Assembly: GCA_964036195.1 (NCBI GenBank)
Contig: OZ038451.1
Span: forward strand, 21,841,927 to 21,905,926
Reading direction: 5' to 3'
Length of the DNA: 64,000 nucleotides
Origin: Sphaerolaimus hirsutus
Taxonomy: Eukaryota; Nematoda; Chromadorea; Monhysterida; Sphaerolaimidae
Below the pieces are notes generated by a model. That model saw only the letters and a program-made list of their open reading frames with translations. It was not told where the DNA came from and did not search any database. Of this stretch, positions 32,701 to 44,224 are shown piece after piece; the first letter of the stretch is position 1; the number at the start of each line of letters is the position of its first letter. The position numbers were made by a program, and so were the translations under genes.

Positions 32701-33628
32701 CAGCAGTAATAGATACATTCCTACGGATGTCAGGATACAATCCACTGACAAATTTCGCCACAGCCATCTTTTCGCGTTCAATTTTTGAAAGTTTCGGGAA
32801 AGCGCGTTTTATAATTTTCTCCAACCGCACTGACCAATTTAATACATCTTCATCTTCGCCCTGCTCACTACTAATCACTTCCCTTTGCGCATGATGCTCC
32901 GAAATGGGGTTAGTATAATAACGTTCCAAAGTGTCCATAAACTCCTCATAATCTAAATTAATCAATTCACTCTTATGCGACATGTAAATCGAACGCGCGC
33001 TGTCACGCAAATAAACCGGAAGCAGCGATTTTCGCTCATCCGTCGGAATTTGCAACGCCTCACAAACTGCGTCCCAATTTTTACGCCAATCAGCAAATTT
33101 ATCATCAGCGCGCCCCTTAAATGGTATCACCTGTCCAGTAAGCGCGGTCATGGCAGCAGCATAACCCTCCCTACTAGTAGCAATCATACTCACAGCAGGT
33201 ATAGGTGGTGTGGTAGCGGTAGAGCACCCTCCCGAATTAGAAACAGCGCTAATTACAGAATTAATCGCTTGCATGTCAGGCTTTTCTAAATGAATATACT
33301 CAGCAAATGCATTAATCGCGTCCGCAATTTGACTCACATCATTTCGCAAATTATAGCAGTCAACACCTAACTTTACTAATGACACTAATTTTTCGTCATT
33401 ATCACTCATGTTCCCATTTTCCAAAGAACTCATGGGTCGCTGATTATACAAATAAGCAGCAATACTCACAGTTTGAGTCACAACCTGACTAAGGTTCCAT
33501 TCTGACCCCTGAACCGAATTCCCCACTATCGACGAATTAATTTGATTCAAAGTCAAATTTTTCGCTTGAATCAACAATTGCACCACATCGGGACCCGTAT
33601 TCACACCACTACCGCTCGCATGCGCCAT
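29702..33628 (-). CDS. gag-pol: Retrotransposon gag-protease-RT N-terminal frame
   Basis: The frame is open from 34093, but that codon is TTG. The first ATG is at 33628 (AGTATGG context), giving 1,308 residues counted here. A retrotransposon-gag-like helical region spans about 165-300, a coiled coil about 385-411, and a CCHC knuckle Cys431, Cys434, His439, Cys444 (CYECGADDHFRSDC). Two strongly hydrophobic stretches follow, about 709-726 (VFFLCCLFTFFASVDALG) and 749-785, unusual at this place. The aspartic protease has LLDTGA (Asp906) and DDILLGADVL (975-984). RT begins near 1211 and reaches the PLPRLDDTIESL segment before TAG at 29702. The stop lies in UUU UAG C, a context where a +1 slip would restore the RT frame. 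A simple one-base insertion is equally consistent. Confidence 0.9.
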   Translation of the reverse strand: MAHASGSGVNTGPDVVQLLIQAKNLTLNQINSSIVGNSVQGSEWNLSQVVTQTVSIAAYLYNQRPMSSLENGNMSDNDEKLVSLVKLGVDCYNLRNDVSQIADAINAFAEYIHLEKPDMQAINSVISAVSNSGGCSTATTPPIPAVSMIATSREGYAAAMTALTGQVIPFKGRADDKFADWRKNWDAVCEALQIPTDERKSLLPVYLRDSARSIYMSHKSELINLDYEEFMDTLERYYTNPISEHHAQREVISSEQGEDEDVLNWSVRLEKIIKRAFPKLSKIEREKMAVAKFVSGLYPDIRRNVSITAGAKFQDVVNNARTQESFLEIDKDKVGGKKKSKSNAELVSEATNSVIERIFALGGAGAFGNSPPVPAAAENPKFEEQRVKLEELSRQLEDKDKRLVDLEKQLIGNNAAKPVSKFRPRKFDEGCYECGADDHFRSDCPKLTEEEKARFRNFRRGPPQRPMNNFRGPANMMRSAQQPVYSMQAPPYLYYPPPAQVSTTSWSPVQQVQSSQMAIAAPPSTELTALNPTRVSANSVNHARSVQESKEYVRMIRVVPGLESSDEEAEDPCNPPEITPQEHQFMLEREAWIMPWVYARSLDSMIFRTKWWAQLQHMGLQGLNISGFCEHADEHPHDDPEDTLTYVKLEALLELTMHTFMCEPPDISLSRTSSDSELYVLSDYCEASVPTLYRTWSEPSMLPSVLNRVFFLCCLFTFFASVDALGVPSGGVVKKKGVSDEWILTVRNFLEGFIAGMCTSVFLRYILPALCELVLYLVFTVCDWIKMRVLRVQLNRMLAIENRRNPARGATPVTPPQKLNPVSADSSGYSADIEETPVSRFKRLPPLRVPKGSAVMEKVNVVTLTSEEIANIKSITAKRKELVPIYYSPSITVEIEGNEYKRCLLDTGAMRSLCSPLVLARHRNNCIAFDEVTPVGGLQSASQCKLQIEGQLELQVMITGKAFSIVFQVISGLSDDILLGADVLRHMVIDMPARELRIESGDARKKLTVPFDNPSPVVQERHIYAVVTEPTEIKPRHETIISAKLSEPIDELTFAIEPLNEFHVKTGVFAANAVYESASELFPVRCVNVTEVPVKLQVGQKIAIVEPVECVLQVRRGDPPAEWVRECRERDMSFTDTILEASEEKVPTKGTVPSKAANTTMKVVCADGREMDFEVPVELDEIKRQQLKELILAHQDAFARDKYDLGYSELVDYRLQLTSKIPVACRMYRLSLDDQQYLEKHLSCLLEHDVIEHSTSPYCAPTLVVTKPDGAKRMVIDYRRLNAVVHAPQFPLPRLDDTIESLHSCKYF

Positions 33629-34133
33629 ACTCAAGGTAGAATACCGGAAAAACACACACTCACTCGACGACTGGGTACTCGCGCTTCGGTACCCGGCACT
33701 CGCGCTTCGGTGCCCTAACTTACTTTGCCCTACGGTCGGGAATGGCACCTCCGCACCCGCACTTGGCTTGCCTTGCTCACAGGTCGGGAATGACTCCTCC
33801 GCACCTCTTTCAGGGACCGGTCCTTCCGCGTCCACCCAGCAGTTGACGTCAAAGTCGTTAGGTTCGTCACTCAACTCAGCGGTTCCCGGTTCAGAACAGT
33901 GCGCGTCCGTACTGAACTGAACCGATTTCGGTTTTTTCTTACTTTTCCGCTTTTCCCTTTTTTGCCCACTAATAATTTCGTCAGTTTCGCGTCCCAAAAC
34001 AAAAATATCCGTGCTTATCGGTTGCGTCGATCGGGTAGCCTTCCGTTCCTCCAGCCGGGCGGTGGTTCGTTTGTTCTCACCAGCGATTGTCAAACGGTGA
34101 TCAGTCGCCTGAACTCACTGGGAATATTAAACA

Positions 34134-34151
34134 AACCACTCGCTGCTACCA
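34134..34151 (-). other. Primer binding site, initiator-Met-like
   Basis: Two bases after the 5' LTR the element reads TGGTAGCAGCGAGTGGTT. The first nine bases (TGGTAGCAG) match the complement of a eukaryotic initiator tRNA-Met 3' end, and TGGTT recurs after a diverged middle. The tRNA identity is tentative. Confidence 0.55.
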
Positions 34152-34153
34152 GT

Positions 34154-36786
34154 TGTCATGAATTTTCACCGGCTGCTTTTTACTCAACCAAATTCCACTA
34201 TGGCAAACTGCCAAGTTTTACCGATCTCACACCTACTCGTTGGATGAGCGACAAAGTGAGGCAACGGAAAAGCGACTACCGATTGAATTCGCAACGCACA
34301 ATGGTGAATTCACCGAAGTGAATATCACAGGTGTACGCTACGTCAATTAAGTTAGCTTTTTAGCGAATGGCGTTTTTATCAACGCACCAGCAATTAGTTG
34401 AATGTCTAATTTACACCAAGGGGTCCGAAGTTTTTAGAAGAGATTTTATTTTAGGCGATTTTTTTAGACTCAGAATTCACACATTTAGATAGAACACAGG
34501 GAACACACTGAGAGCGAGTTTCTAACCAGCGGCACAAAACCTTCGAAAAAACTCCAAGAAAATGAAACCGAAGCAATTTCGACTGAATCGACCCCTACTC
34601 TAAATTACGGTACGCTTTTATACGCAACAACATAAGCCAAGTCCAGACAACACTTCCACATACCACGAGAAGCATGCTTACAAACGACTTTACAGACACA
34701 CGGAATTTTAAAACGGGCATACCTAAAATTATTCACGGCGTCAGTTTACAGGATACGTCGATCAACTACACAAAAACACAAAGAATTCACGCGCCAAAAA
34801 TCGGGTTGGGAACAAGAGCGAGGATAAAAATAGAAAATGAGAAAATGAACGAATGCGACAAGAATAAAAAGAACAGGAAAAACACACGAGATACTGTAAA
34901 AACCTGTTTTAGCGCGAAAAAAATGGCGGGCGATTCAAATTTTATTCAGCGAACTCTACCGAAATCCCAAAACCACCTCCACGAACGGGGAAACACACAG
35001 CAATTAGCGAAACAAATAGACACGCGAACAGTAATCCCATCAGCAAAAAGAGCGTATAATAAACGAAAATGACGTTGATATCCAAAGCGTAAGAAGCACA
35101 CGTGTTATTAATGCACAACGAAAAAATGTCGTAAGTGGGATAATCCATGATAAGATTAGGATACCGGTAAGGCGAATGGAACTAACTTTCACACTGACTG
35201 TCAAGGAAAAAATGAATTACGGTACCGTTTTAAAGACTCTTAGCGGAAATTCTATCAGAGTGATTAAATAAATACGCACTCAAATCAGATCACCTTTACA
35301 CTTATCAAAATATTCGGGGAAAAAACGGGAAAAACAAGCGGCTTATTATTTCATCTCTTTGTATAATAAAGATCAACCACGAAATTTGCATAAATTCCTA
35401 AATATCCAAATGTCAAGTTATCAGTTTTCTAGGGGAAAGGGAAATACTAAAAAATCAATCTAGGATTAGGTAGATAAAAAATAGCGAAGTTGCAAACGTA
35501 AAATCAAATAAAAATTAGCATACTCGAGTTTTACCTATTCCCTACCAAACCTAAAGTTAAAATGAATATAAAGTCGGTATAACGCTTAACAGAAATACGA
35601 ACGCAAATGATTGGCAACTTGAAAGTTTATAAATTTCAATCTTTGTAGCTTAAATGCATGTTTGGATTGCATGACTTTTTGAAGTTTAAAACAACAACGA
35701 AAAACAAACTCAAGTGAATCCACTGCCACATGCCGAAACGCAACAGCCATTAACTACCGAAGGCACTTATCGCGAAAATGACCACTCTCGCTGCTACACC
35801 ACTCATTCTGCTACCAGAATATTAATTAGTCAGCCACGGCTTTTTGATCCCATACGCACTGTGCAAAAACCACACCCCGAAAATACCGAACTGCTCAACT
35901 CACTCAAAAATAGGTACACTTGTCACTGTATGGGTGCTTGTTTCGATGAGATCGGCGGACTGGGCTGTTCTCACAACAAGCCAAGGGAGTAGGCATTTAG
36001 ACATGCGATCATGCCTGTCGAGTTAGACTCGATTCTTTTAATTACCTCTCATTTTCAACACCAATCATCATCGCACCTCTATAATCAGTGTACCTTTGTA
36101 AAATCGCTTGTAAATTAACTTTTGCCTTCCAATCCGGAAATGCAGGAATGCACAGTACATACTAGATCAATAGCCGCGACCCTCACATCAAAAAAATGCA
36201 ACGAAAGTTAGTCAAAATTCAACCTATGTGCCCTCAGTTATCACTGACCATTCACGCACTACGACACGTAACTGCAGTGTCACTCTTTTTACTTAGAAAA
36301 AATAACTGAAACTTTGTTATGCAATCCAAACCGCTAGTAAAAAAATTACTTTTAAATTAAACTGTCACAATTAAAATTGTTGCCACCTCACTTGTCTCAC
36401 TTTCTTAAAAAAAACTACCTAATTAAAAATAAAATAAATAAAAATAACTATTTTCATCACAGCGTCAGCTTTGTGTCAGATCCTCAATACCTCCAATCCT
36501 TTCCTTGGCCAGAAAAAACAGATATAACACAATGGGGCACCGGAAAAACGGAAATGCACGTTGCCACGTTGCCAACGTAGCGCAGCGACGTAGCCGAAAA
36601 CGTCAATGCCACGTTCGCCCACCGAATCGCCCAAAACCATCGTCGAAGTAGAACTGAAATGTTTAAATTGTTGTAAGCTCGGAAGTGTAAACAACCCTCT
36701 ACATAAATTCATTAAGTGAACTATATATACATTTACACTTAAAATTTTACAATTTTACAATTTTTGGACACCCACTTTTGCTCACA
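34154..36786 (-). repeat. 5' LTR (2,633 bp)
   Basis: TG...CA termini, same length and sequence as the left LTR in all stretches compared. A TATATATA box lies at 36722-36729, close to the U3 end; if that is the promoter, R-U5 would be unusually long. Confidence 0.95.
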
Positions 36787-36790
36787 TTTG
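36787..36790. repeat. Target site duplication, right copy (TTTG)
   Basis: TTTG directly after the right LTR, matching 18876-18879. Confidence 0.8.
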
Positions 36791-37281
36791 CTTCTTTGCA
36801 CCTGTGCGTGGCAGGGAAATCATAAAAGTGAAATTGCCTTCTCAAGTGATGCGTGAAAGGGTAATGAAGAAAGTGAAACTGTCATTTGCAACTGATCGGG
36901 TTGGAATGAATGCTATCTAGTTGACTGCGAAATTAATGTGGACTGTGAACTAATGTAATTTTAAAAATTGGGAAATTGATTTCGAATTGTTCTGTTTTCG
37001 CGAACCTGAAAAGATTGAGGGCGCGATCTGTGCAAAACTATTTCTGTCGGCAGATTCAATGTGATCGAATTTGGCAATTATCTAAATATCAGATGTAATG
37101 CGTAGCGAAGCCATATATCACAATTGGAAGATTGCAAAATTCGAAGAAAAAAATTCAAATCAGCAATTTTCTAACTTTTATTCAAGCTCAAAATCGTTTT
37201 CTAGTCAAAAATTTCCCATCACTACTATTCGCCAGTAAATATACACCCAAAACACACCCAGCAGTGTGAACGAAACGCAAC
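36791..37281. other. Non-coding stretch, nothing recognised
   Basis: Right flank of the retrotransposon; AT-rich, no exon or repeat delimited. Confidence 0.5.
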
Positions 37282-37736
37282 TACCGTATTTCCTCGAAAT
37301 ACCCCCCGGGAGGTGATTGTTTCATAGTGGTCCCGAGAGGGGGGGGGTTAAACGAGGGGGGGGGTATTTCGAGGGGGGGGGGTTATTATTTCACAAGAAA
37401 AATTTTGAAATCCCAGTACGAAATAGTCGTCTGAAACGTACGCAGACGTCAAAAAATACAACAAAAACCGCCATTTATAAGGTTATGTAGACTAATATTA
37501 GTACGTAGATGGTATGAACACTGTTCTATCGTGATTCCGACATTGTTTTAACGTGTGTTCTGCACTACGCAGAACACAAACCGCAGTATTTGTCATGTAC
37601 GTTCTCTCTACACTCAATCTGGGGGGGTATTTCGAGGGGGGGGGGGTGATTGTTTCATAGTGGTCTCGAGAGGGGGGGGGGGTCAAACGAGGGGGGTGGT
37701 ATTTCGAGGGGGGGGGTATTTCGAGGAAATACGGTA
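37282..37736. mobile_element. T2-family MITE, 455 bp
   Basis: The ends are TACCGTATTTCCTCGAAATA and TATTTCGAGGAAATACGGTA, perfect inverts, with long G runs inside and TA at each end. The body contains two CCTCGAAATACC-type sub-ends, which suggests nesting or internal duplication. Confidence 0.85.
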
Positions 37737-38384
37737 TGTACCAAAACGGTTTGAAACGATGCACACTTAAACTAAACCGCCCATAACGCAACACTTAAAC
37801 ATCCGAAAGCGTCACGCTTTGCTGCTATAGTTCATTTAACTTTTTGCGCGCAAAAAGCCCCCCATTTCAGAGGGAGCGTGCGCAAATAATTAGTTTGGAA
37901 GCACGTGCAAGCACGCCTAGTTTGGAAACATGATTAATTGTGGAGCCCTGGTTTTAGGGGGGGGGGGTTGGACTGTGCCGCTTGGGTGATTTTTTCCTAT
38001 TTTAACATTCTATTTGGGTTGCGAATTTTCGTGTTTGATGTATTTTTAAGGTTTTCGGGAGAATTGCGATAAAGTTTTACGACAATTACTGGCAGAGTGT
38101 TTGAAACGCTTTTTAAACAGTGTATTAACCATTTGATGGCTGAACATAATCCATATTTTACAATCTCTGTTTCCAAATTCTCCATAATATATTATAGACA
38201 GGTATATGTACCTATTTACATATGTTCCTTCAAAAAGCACCACCAATTTAGATAAGTTCATTCATAAACCTATTACAGCAGCAAATCAATTAATTAATTC
38301 CAAGCGAACTTAGTTTTATATAATACCTACCTAGCTGTAATTTCAACTTTAAAAAAGCATGGCTGCAGTCAGCCACAGGCTATT
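37737..38384. other. Non-coding stretch, nothing recognised
   Basis: No exon or delimited repeat seen; one G9 run near 37960. Confidence 0.45.
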
Positions 38385-38575
38385 CCCAGAACATGTAAAA
38401 TGCCAAATGTCAACCAGATTCTGTAAAATGGAAAGTGTCAAAAGTCATGTAAAATGTAAAAAAATTCTTTTTTCACTAGTCATATGTGACACTTTTCATG
38501 ACATTTCACCTGATCTTTGAAACTTGGACTTTTACTTTTTACAGGGCATTCTATAGGGTCCGGGAGTGCCCCAGG
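38385..38575 (-). mobile_element. Introner-family copy outside a recognised gene
   Basis: The left side CCCAGAACATGTAAAATGCC and the right side ATAGGGTCCGGGAGTGCCCCAG carry the family ends. On the minus strand it starts near GTGCCTGGGGCACTCCCGGA. Internal TGTCAAAAGTCATGTAAAAT repeats match the introns at 13-14 kb. Confidence 0.5.
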
Positions 38576-38770
38576 CACCTATCCCGGACTATGTTATGTG
38601 TAATGTAAAGTGTCAGATGTCATGTAAAATGTCATGCTTGTCATGACAAATGTAAAGGAGTGTCAATTGTCATACCTAGGATAAATGGAACCGACCGTTG
38701 ACGACAATAAAAATGCTATCTTATTGTGTATGCTTACGTCATTTATGAAAAATTGTGTTTGACATCGGCA

Positions 38771-39201
38771 CAGGGACGTATCCAGGTCGGGGGGGGCTGC
38801 TTGTTTACGGAGATCGGCGAACGGGGGGGGGGGCTCAGTCCCCCCCCCCCCCTAGAATTTTAGCTTCAGAGTGGCGGAATGGCGCTGGCGCCATAAGTAG
38901 GCGCCACGCCATGGCGCCATTGGCGTTGGTGCCAGCGCCATGGAACGCTGTATATGTATGTAAATATACATACAAAAACAGCAAAAAGGACAACATTGAG
39001 TGTATTTGTAACGATTTGCGGCCACATGGAGCAAATCTGATGATAATACCTTATGTCTGGTGAAAAATGCGCGCTTGCGCGCAAAAATTTTTACGCTGAC
39101 GTCGAAAAACTCGCATTTTCCGGTCACTTTCTGTTCTCACCCCGGGAAGGGGGAGGGCTGCAGCCCCCCCCTCCCGCCCCCCCCCCCTGGATACGGCCCT
39201 G
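38771..39201. mobile_element. hAT-type non-autonomous element, 431 bp
   Basis: Termini CAGGGACGTATCCAGG and CCTGGATACGGCCCTG are inverted. A perfect 8-bp duplication CATCGGCA flanks it (38763-38770 and 39202-39209). G/C homopolymers and GGCGCCATGGCGCC-rich sequence fill the interior. Confidence 0.88.
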
Positions 39202-39499
39202 CATCGGCAAAAAGGGTGATTGAGATCTAGGTGTCCGACACAACAAATTATCGCTTTACATGACAAAATTAAAAGCCCAAACAATTTTTCGTCACACGTG
39301 CCAGTGTAAACGCAGCTAAAATTAACTGATATATTTACCGTGAGGACAATTTTCTTAGTTTAGGTTCATGATTCAGATGGAATATGGTAGGCGTAGGCAT
39401 CATTGCAATGAAGACTATGCTATCGGTATAAATTTACCAAGTTTGGAGAGCAGGTGCTCAGCAGTGCAGCGCGGATGTGTAAATTGGTAAAGAAGTGTC

Positions 39500-39626
39500 T
39501 ACCGTATTTCCTCGAAATACCCCCCCCCCCCCTCGAAATACCCCCCCCCCCTCGTTTGACCCCCCCCCCTCTCGAAACCACTATGAAACAATCACCCCCC
39601 GGGGGGTATTTCGAGGAAATACGGTA
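39500..39626. mobile_element. T2-family MITE, 127 bp
   Basis: TACCGTATTTCCTCGAAATA to TATTTCGAGGAAATACGGTA, perfect inverts with C runs between. Confidence 0.85.
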
Positions 39627-39771
39627 AATATAAATTTTCATATCACAGAGATGTGGATATGCATGTGAAAATACATATTAAATTATATAAAAATAATTAC
39701 CTAGATGTAAAAGTTAAAGACAGCTATGTTTGTAAATAGGTATTTATGTGTATAGGTATGTAGTGCATACC

Positions 39772-40200
39772 AGTTACCCCAAATCCTCGAATAAGACCCC
39801 AGGAGAGTTATTATTTCGTCAGAGGTTTTCGAGGGGGGACTTATTCAAGGGGGGAGTGATTCGAGGGGAGGAGTTATTTTTTCCTCTGAAAATTGGACTG
39901 AATTGATTGTATGGGCGCAGTCTGTCAACTCATGTAATTCAGGTATTATATTGTCCAACAACAACAAAATGATGCGTATACACTGCATACACACACATCA
40001 TGTATCTGCTGTCGCTGCCGTACGCTAATATTCTTACGTATTTTTGAATCGCATCCTTGACATACAGAAGGGGGAGTTGTTCAACAGGGGGGAGTTATTC
40101 GAGGGGGGAGTTATTTTTTCATCACCTCTCAAACAGGGGGGAGTTATTCAAGGGGGGTGTTATTCGAGCGGGGGGGGTCTTATTCGAGGATTTCCGGTAT
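39772..40200. mobile_element. T3-family MITE (CCTCGAATAAG/CCCCC)
   Basis: The left end is CCAAATCCTCGAATAAGACC and the right end CTTATTCGAGGATTTCCGGT. GGGGGGAGTTATTCGAGGGG units recur inside. Confidence 0.75.
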
Positions 40201-40563
40201 ATGCAAAAATGTTTAAATTTGTTTCTTCAAACAATGCAATAATATCACCCATATTGAGAGCAATTTTATTATATCTTCTGAGAAATATAAATTTTTAATA
40301 AATAAATAACAGAACGCCTGACCCTTCCCAGTCCCCAATAAAAGCAAAATCCTGTAACATTTTCATTCTTTTCCATGTGAATCATTCGACTCAGGCACCT
40401 ATTTGATTATCGTTAATGAAATATCTTTTCAATGGATTACTAAAAATCACGCTTTAGATTAGAAACTGGGGGACCTCCCAAGCATGCAATCTCATTACAA
40501 AACATTACCTACCTCTAGGTAAATAAATAAAAATGACTAGGTATACATAAATAAATAAATTTA

Positions 40564-40953
40564 CCGTATTTCCCCGCAATACCCCCTTGAATTAACCCCC
40601 CCTCGAAATACCCTCAGGGCCTTTCCAGCTGGGTAAAAAAAAACCCCCCTCAAAATACCCCCCGTCTTGAATGATGTACATCATGTATACAATGTACATG
40701 ATGTATTTATTGGGGTCAAATCTCATCGCAGCTATACATAGAGTAGTTTGTATAGGCTATCTAGGTACATTTGTTAGTTTGTAATATGCCATGTTTGGTG
40801 ACATTACTACGACTAAGTCGACTACGACTACGATATTTACGAAAATTTCTGGCGAAATAATAACCTTCCTAGAATAAGCCTCCCCCCTCCCCGCTAAAAA
40901 TCGCCACTCTGATAAAATACACCCCCTGAGGGTATTTCGAGGAAATACGTTAA
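40564..40953. mobile_element. T2-family MITE, diverged
   Basis: TACCGTATTTCCCCGCAATA at the left and ATTTCGAGGAAATACGTTA at the right. The interior carries a GATGTACATCATGTATAC palindrome shared with 58021-58050. Confidence 0.7.
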
Positions 40954-41722
40954 GCGAGAGCTTGCCAGTGGCCTTTGCGTGCCCAAGGTAAGCAAACTGA
41001 TTGCGTAAACTGAAGCCTCATTCACTGATATATAACGATGGCAAACAAAAATTAGAAAAAGCGGAAACGTTTTTGGATTTTCTGAACATTTATTTCACCT
41101 CTATAAAAACACTTTTTTTAAAAATTTTCCAGTATTTTGGGTTCAAAATAAATACATATAAAATGCAGAAACACAATTCAATACATACAATTTTATGTGA
41201 ATCTATTCGTTGCAGCAGAACAAAAATATTTATATGCGTTTGCGGTAATGACTTCAAAGGCCACAAAACAAGGTCGTCAAAACAATTTTTATCGAAAACG
41301 TGAATTTAAAAAAATTATTGCACTTGACGGAAAAAAGAAAAAAAATTTTTACATTTGCTGGAAAACGGAAAAAGAGTAAAATTAAATGCCGGAAAACAGA
41401 AAGCAAACTTTGCACATAAAATAAAAAAATGCTAAATTTTTGCCAGAAACCGAAAAATTGCATAATTGAAAAACCTGCATGCAGGTTTACCAGTTTGGCT
41501 GAAACAGAAAACAGAAAGATGAGCCAGAAAATCCAAAATGAGGTGGAAAAACAGAAAATTTACTGGAAAACTGAAGAATGAAGCAGAAAATAACATACAA
41601 TATGCCAGAAAAAAATCAAAATGTGGTGGAAAAAAAACAACAGAAAAATTGATGGAAAATGTCAAATGAGTTGGAAAAATAGAAACAGAAATGGTAAACA
41701 AATTACTGGTTGGAAATGGAAA

Positions 41723-42365
41723 TAGGGATGGCCAAAGGACGTTGTTTTTTACGACCCTGTTTTTAAAAAAAACAACGTTTTTTTAAATTTAAAACATGTT
41801 TTTCAAACAGCTCCCAGATATAGTTATGGGTCAACATATACAGGTATATCAAACAAATGCCAGTACTTTGTGATGTTATATATAGCCACAGAATGGCTGT
41901 GGAGCCAACCACAGAATGGCTAGCATTGGATAGCATTATAAGTGGTGATTTCTGTCAAAAATATCCATTTTTTGTCGACTTGTTACGTATATCACCTTTT
42001 GTCAAATGTTTGTGACTTCAAGTCAAGTTTTGCATGGAATAGCACTTATACAAGGTTATAATATAAGGCTAATCCATTGGCAGTGATGGATCACACTGTA
42101 TAAGTATGTGGGAGCACATTGGCTGGATATTATATGCTACACTAACATATCATGGCTTATTATGACACAATAGCATGAACAAATGGAAGCTTTCACACAA
42201 AAAATGCCTCAAAACCAATGAAAACAATCACAAATGGCAAACTGTATGAAAATTGCGCGCTTGCTTTTTTTAGCTGATGTTGTTTTTTAAAACGGTTTCG
42301 ACGCCTCTGTTGTTGTTTTTTAAAAACGTTTTAAAAAACGGTTTAAAAAACACAGGCCATCCCTA
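41723..42365. mobile_element. hAT-type non-autonomous element, 643 bp
   Basis: Termini TAGGGATGGCC and GGCCATCCCTA are perfect inverts. A perfect 8-bp duplication AATGGAAA flanks it (41715-41722, 42366-42373). Long A/T runs near both ends and interior sequence (GTGATTTCTGTCAAAAATAT and related) are shared, inverted, with the element at 60354-60961. Confidence 0.88.
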
Positions 42366-43377
42366 AATGGAAACAGCAAAAAATTTGCTTTCAGAAAACA
42401 AAAACCAAAAATGACGAAAAACGGAACTGACACTTTTGAATAAAATTCTAAATTCAGCAGAAAACTGAAGAAAAAAATAATTTTGTGGAAAAAATGGAAA
42501 ATTTGAAAAGTATTGAAAAAAACTCGAAAATTATAAAACTTACTTCCAAAATTCGAAAATCTATTTTTTAAATTAAAATTCGAAAAGTCATTTTAGCAAA
42601 AAAATACTTAAAACTTTCCATAGCTTTGCCATCGTTACTCACATCATATCCAATCAAAAAGCCTCATCTGATAACTAACTAGCTCCATTGCAAAGTCGTG
42701 CACTTGTATTTTATTTAGAATACATTTTTTGATGAAACGAAATGCGAGGTGGGAAAAATCTACAGGTGCTGCTTGAAAAAGTTTTTAAAAAGAAGGGAAA
42801 AAAATAAACGAAGTGAGTGGTATACAAATTGATGTACCCAGGCTCTTTTATTAAACAAAATACGGTATATCCAATGCGCCATACGATATAAATGATATTT
42901 GAGAAATGACAAGTAAATACATTCGATACAGCCGTTAAAAAGTTTTGAACCGTTCTGATGAAAAATAAAGAAAAACCTTCTTTTCGATATTTTGCACCTG
43001 GTCGGATTTCATTTGATGAAAACCGGACGGGAAAAATTCCCCAGCTGTTCGCGCAAATACGCACCTTAACCATTGGCAAAAAGATTCCAGCTAATAGTTG
43101 GCAATAAAAACAAATTTAACAGTCCATAACTTTACACAAAATGGTCATAAAACGGAACACGTCACTCAAAACAGTGCTTAAAGGGCGGCTGCAAATTTCA
43201 AGAGGAAAGAAACCGCACACATTCAGCCACTTGCGTCTCAGCCGCCGACGCAAGTGTCATCGCACTACATATTTTGCCGCCAAACAGCTGCCGCGGTTCC
43301 AGTTTTGACTGCGGCGCGGCAAAAACAATTGCCGATTATGCCCCAGTTGGAACGGCCAGTGTGGCAAAGTGGCAGCC
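42366..43377. other. A-rich non-coding stretch
   Basis: Continues the GAAAAA-rich sequence that surrounds the hAT insertion from about 41040, then GC-richer sequence from about 43180. No exon is supported. Confidence 0.45.
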
Positions 43378-43385
43378 TATAAATA
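43378..43385 (+). promoter_or_regulatory. TATA-box candidate
   Basis: TATAAATA follows a moderately GC-rich stretch. An initiator-like TTCAGAC lies 40 bases downstream, slightly farther than usual. No transcript is evident. Confidence 0.25.
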
Positions 43386-43812
43386 ACTGATGGCTATTGG
43401 TGTGGGAAGCGGCGTTCAGACACTTGTGCGCTGATTTTTAATATTTATGTTTCAGCAGGGGTGTTCCTTTATCACTTCAAATTTTGGTGTGCATGTCAAG
43501 ACTGTATCCCATAAGTTTTTCCAGAGCATTTTCCTGTCATGAATCCAAAACAACTCGATGGATGGGTCTGTTTTTCAATTTGCTGTGATTAGCTCTGCAA
43601 TTATTCTACACTAAAAATCATGTGATAATATGACAGTTTTATTTGTTCATCATATGAGTGATGTACTGCACCATTAGAAGCACATTTAGCCCGCTTTCTG
43701 TTAAGTTATCAGTTAAATTAGTCTGTAGCACACAAAAAAATCAAAAGTTACTGCATATTTTCCCACAGTTTAGCTTAGCGGACATGATAGCCAATGGACA
43801 TCACTACAATTG

Positions 43813-44105
43813 TAAACACCTTCCCGGTCACGTCCGGCAGCCATTTTTTGATGTTACTTCTTATATCCTATCCCCAGTTCTAGAGCGCCCCAGAGGCTGA
43901 AAGTTGGGGGAGATATTGTCGCAACCCCCCTCTACTTCGCATGAATTGGGGGGGTCGCCGCGACCCCCCCAATTCATGCGAAGTAGAGGGGGGTTGCGCC
44001 AATATCTCCCCCAAGTTTCAGCTTCTGGGGCGCTCTAGAACTGGGGATAGGATATAAGAAGTAACATCAAAAAATGGCTGCCGGACGTGACCGGGAAGGT
44101 GTTTA
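43813..44105. repeat. Near-perfect 293-bp palindrome
   Basis: The arm from 43813 (TAAACACCTTCCCGGTCACG) is mirrored to 44105 with only scattered mismatches. They meet at a GTCGCCGCGAC centre flanked by seven-base G and C runs. There is essentially no loop. Confidence 0.92.
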
Positions 44106-44224
44106 TATGAATCATGATTCTCCCAATCATTTAAATACTGAAAGTTACAAATCCATCCAATGTACCCACACACAGACTGGATAACTTATATTTATGTGCT
44201 GAAATATTATTGGGGAGTTATTCA

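Larger units (their letters stand above)
18880..36786 (-). mobile_element. Complete Ty3/gypsy-type LTR retrotransposon with an extra helicase ORF
   Basis: This 17,907-bp element is oriented on the minus strand. Order in its own sense: 5' LTR (36786-34154), primer-site-like sequence, gag-protease-RT frame (ATG 33628 to 29702), the RT end-RNase H-integrase frame (29703-26899), a 524-bp spacer, a 1,516-codon helicase ORF (26374-21824), a roughly 311-bp untranslated segment, 3' LTR (21512-18880). The LTRs are equal in length (2,633 bp) and a TTTG duplication flanks the element. RT before integrase, D,D35E spacing and a GPY motif place it in Ty3/gypsy (Metaviridae). A single-base frame break in RT is the only lesion I see. 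It sits about 0.7 kb upstream of the ODR-2-like start codon, in the same orientation. Confidence 0.93.

Noticed and set aside
33629-34093. N-terminal extension of gag
   Set aside because: The frame is open, but it starts with TTG and has no ATG before 33628; it is more likely leader sequence.
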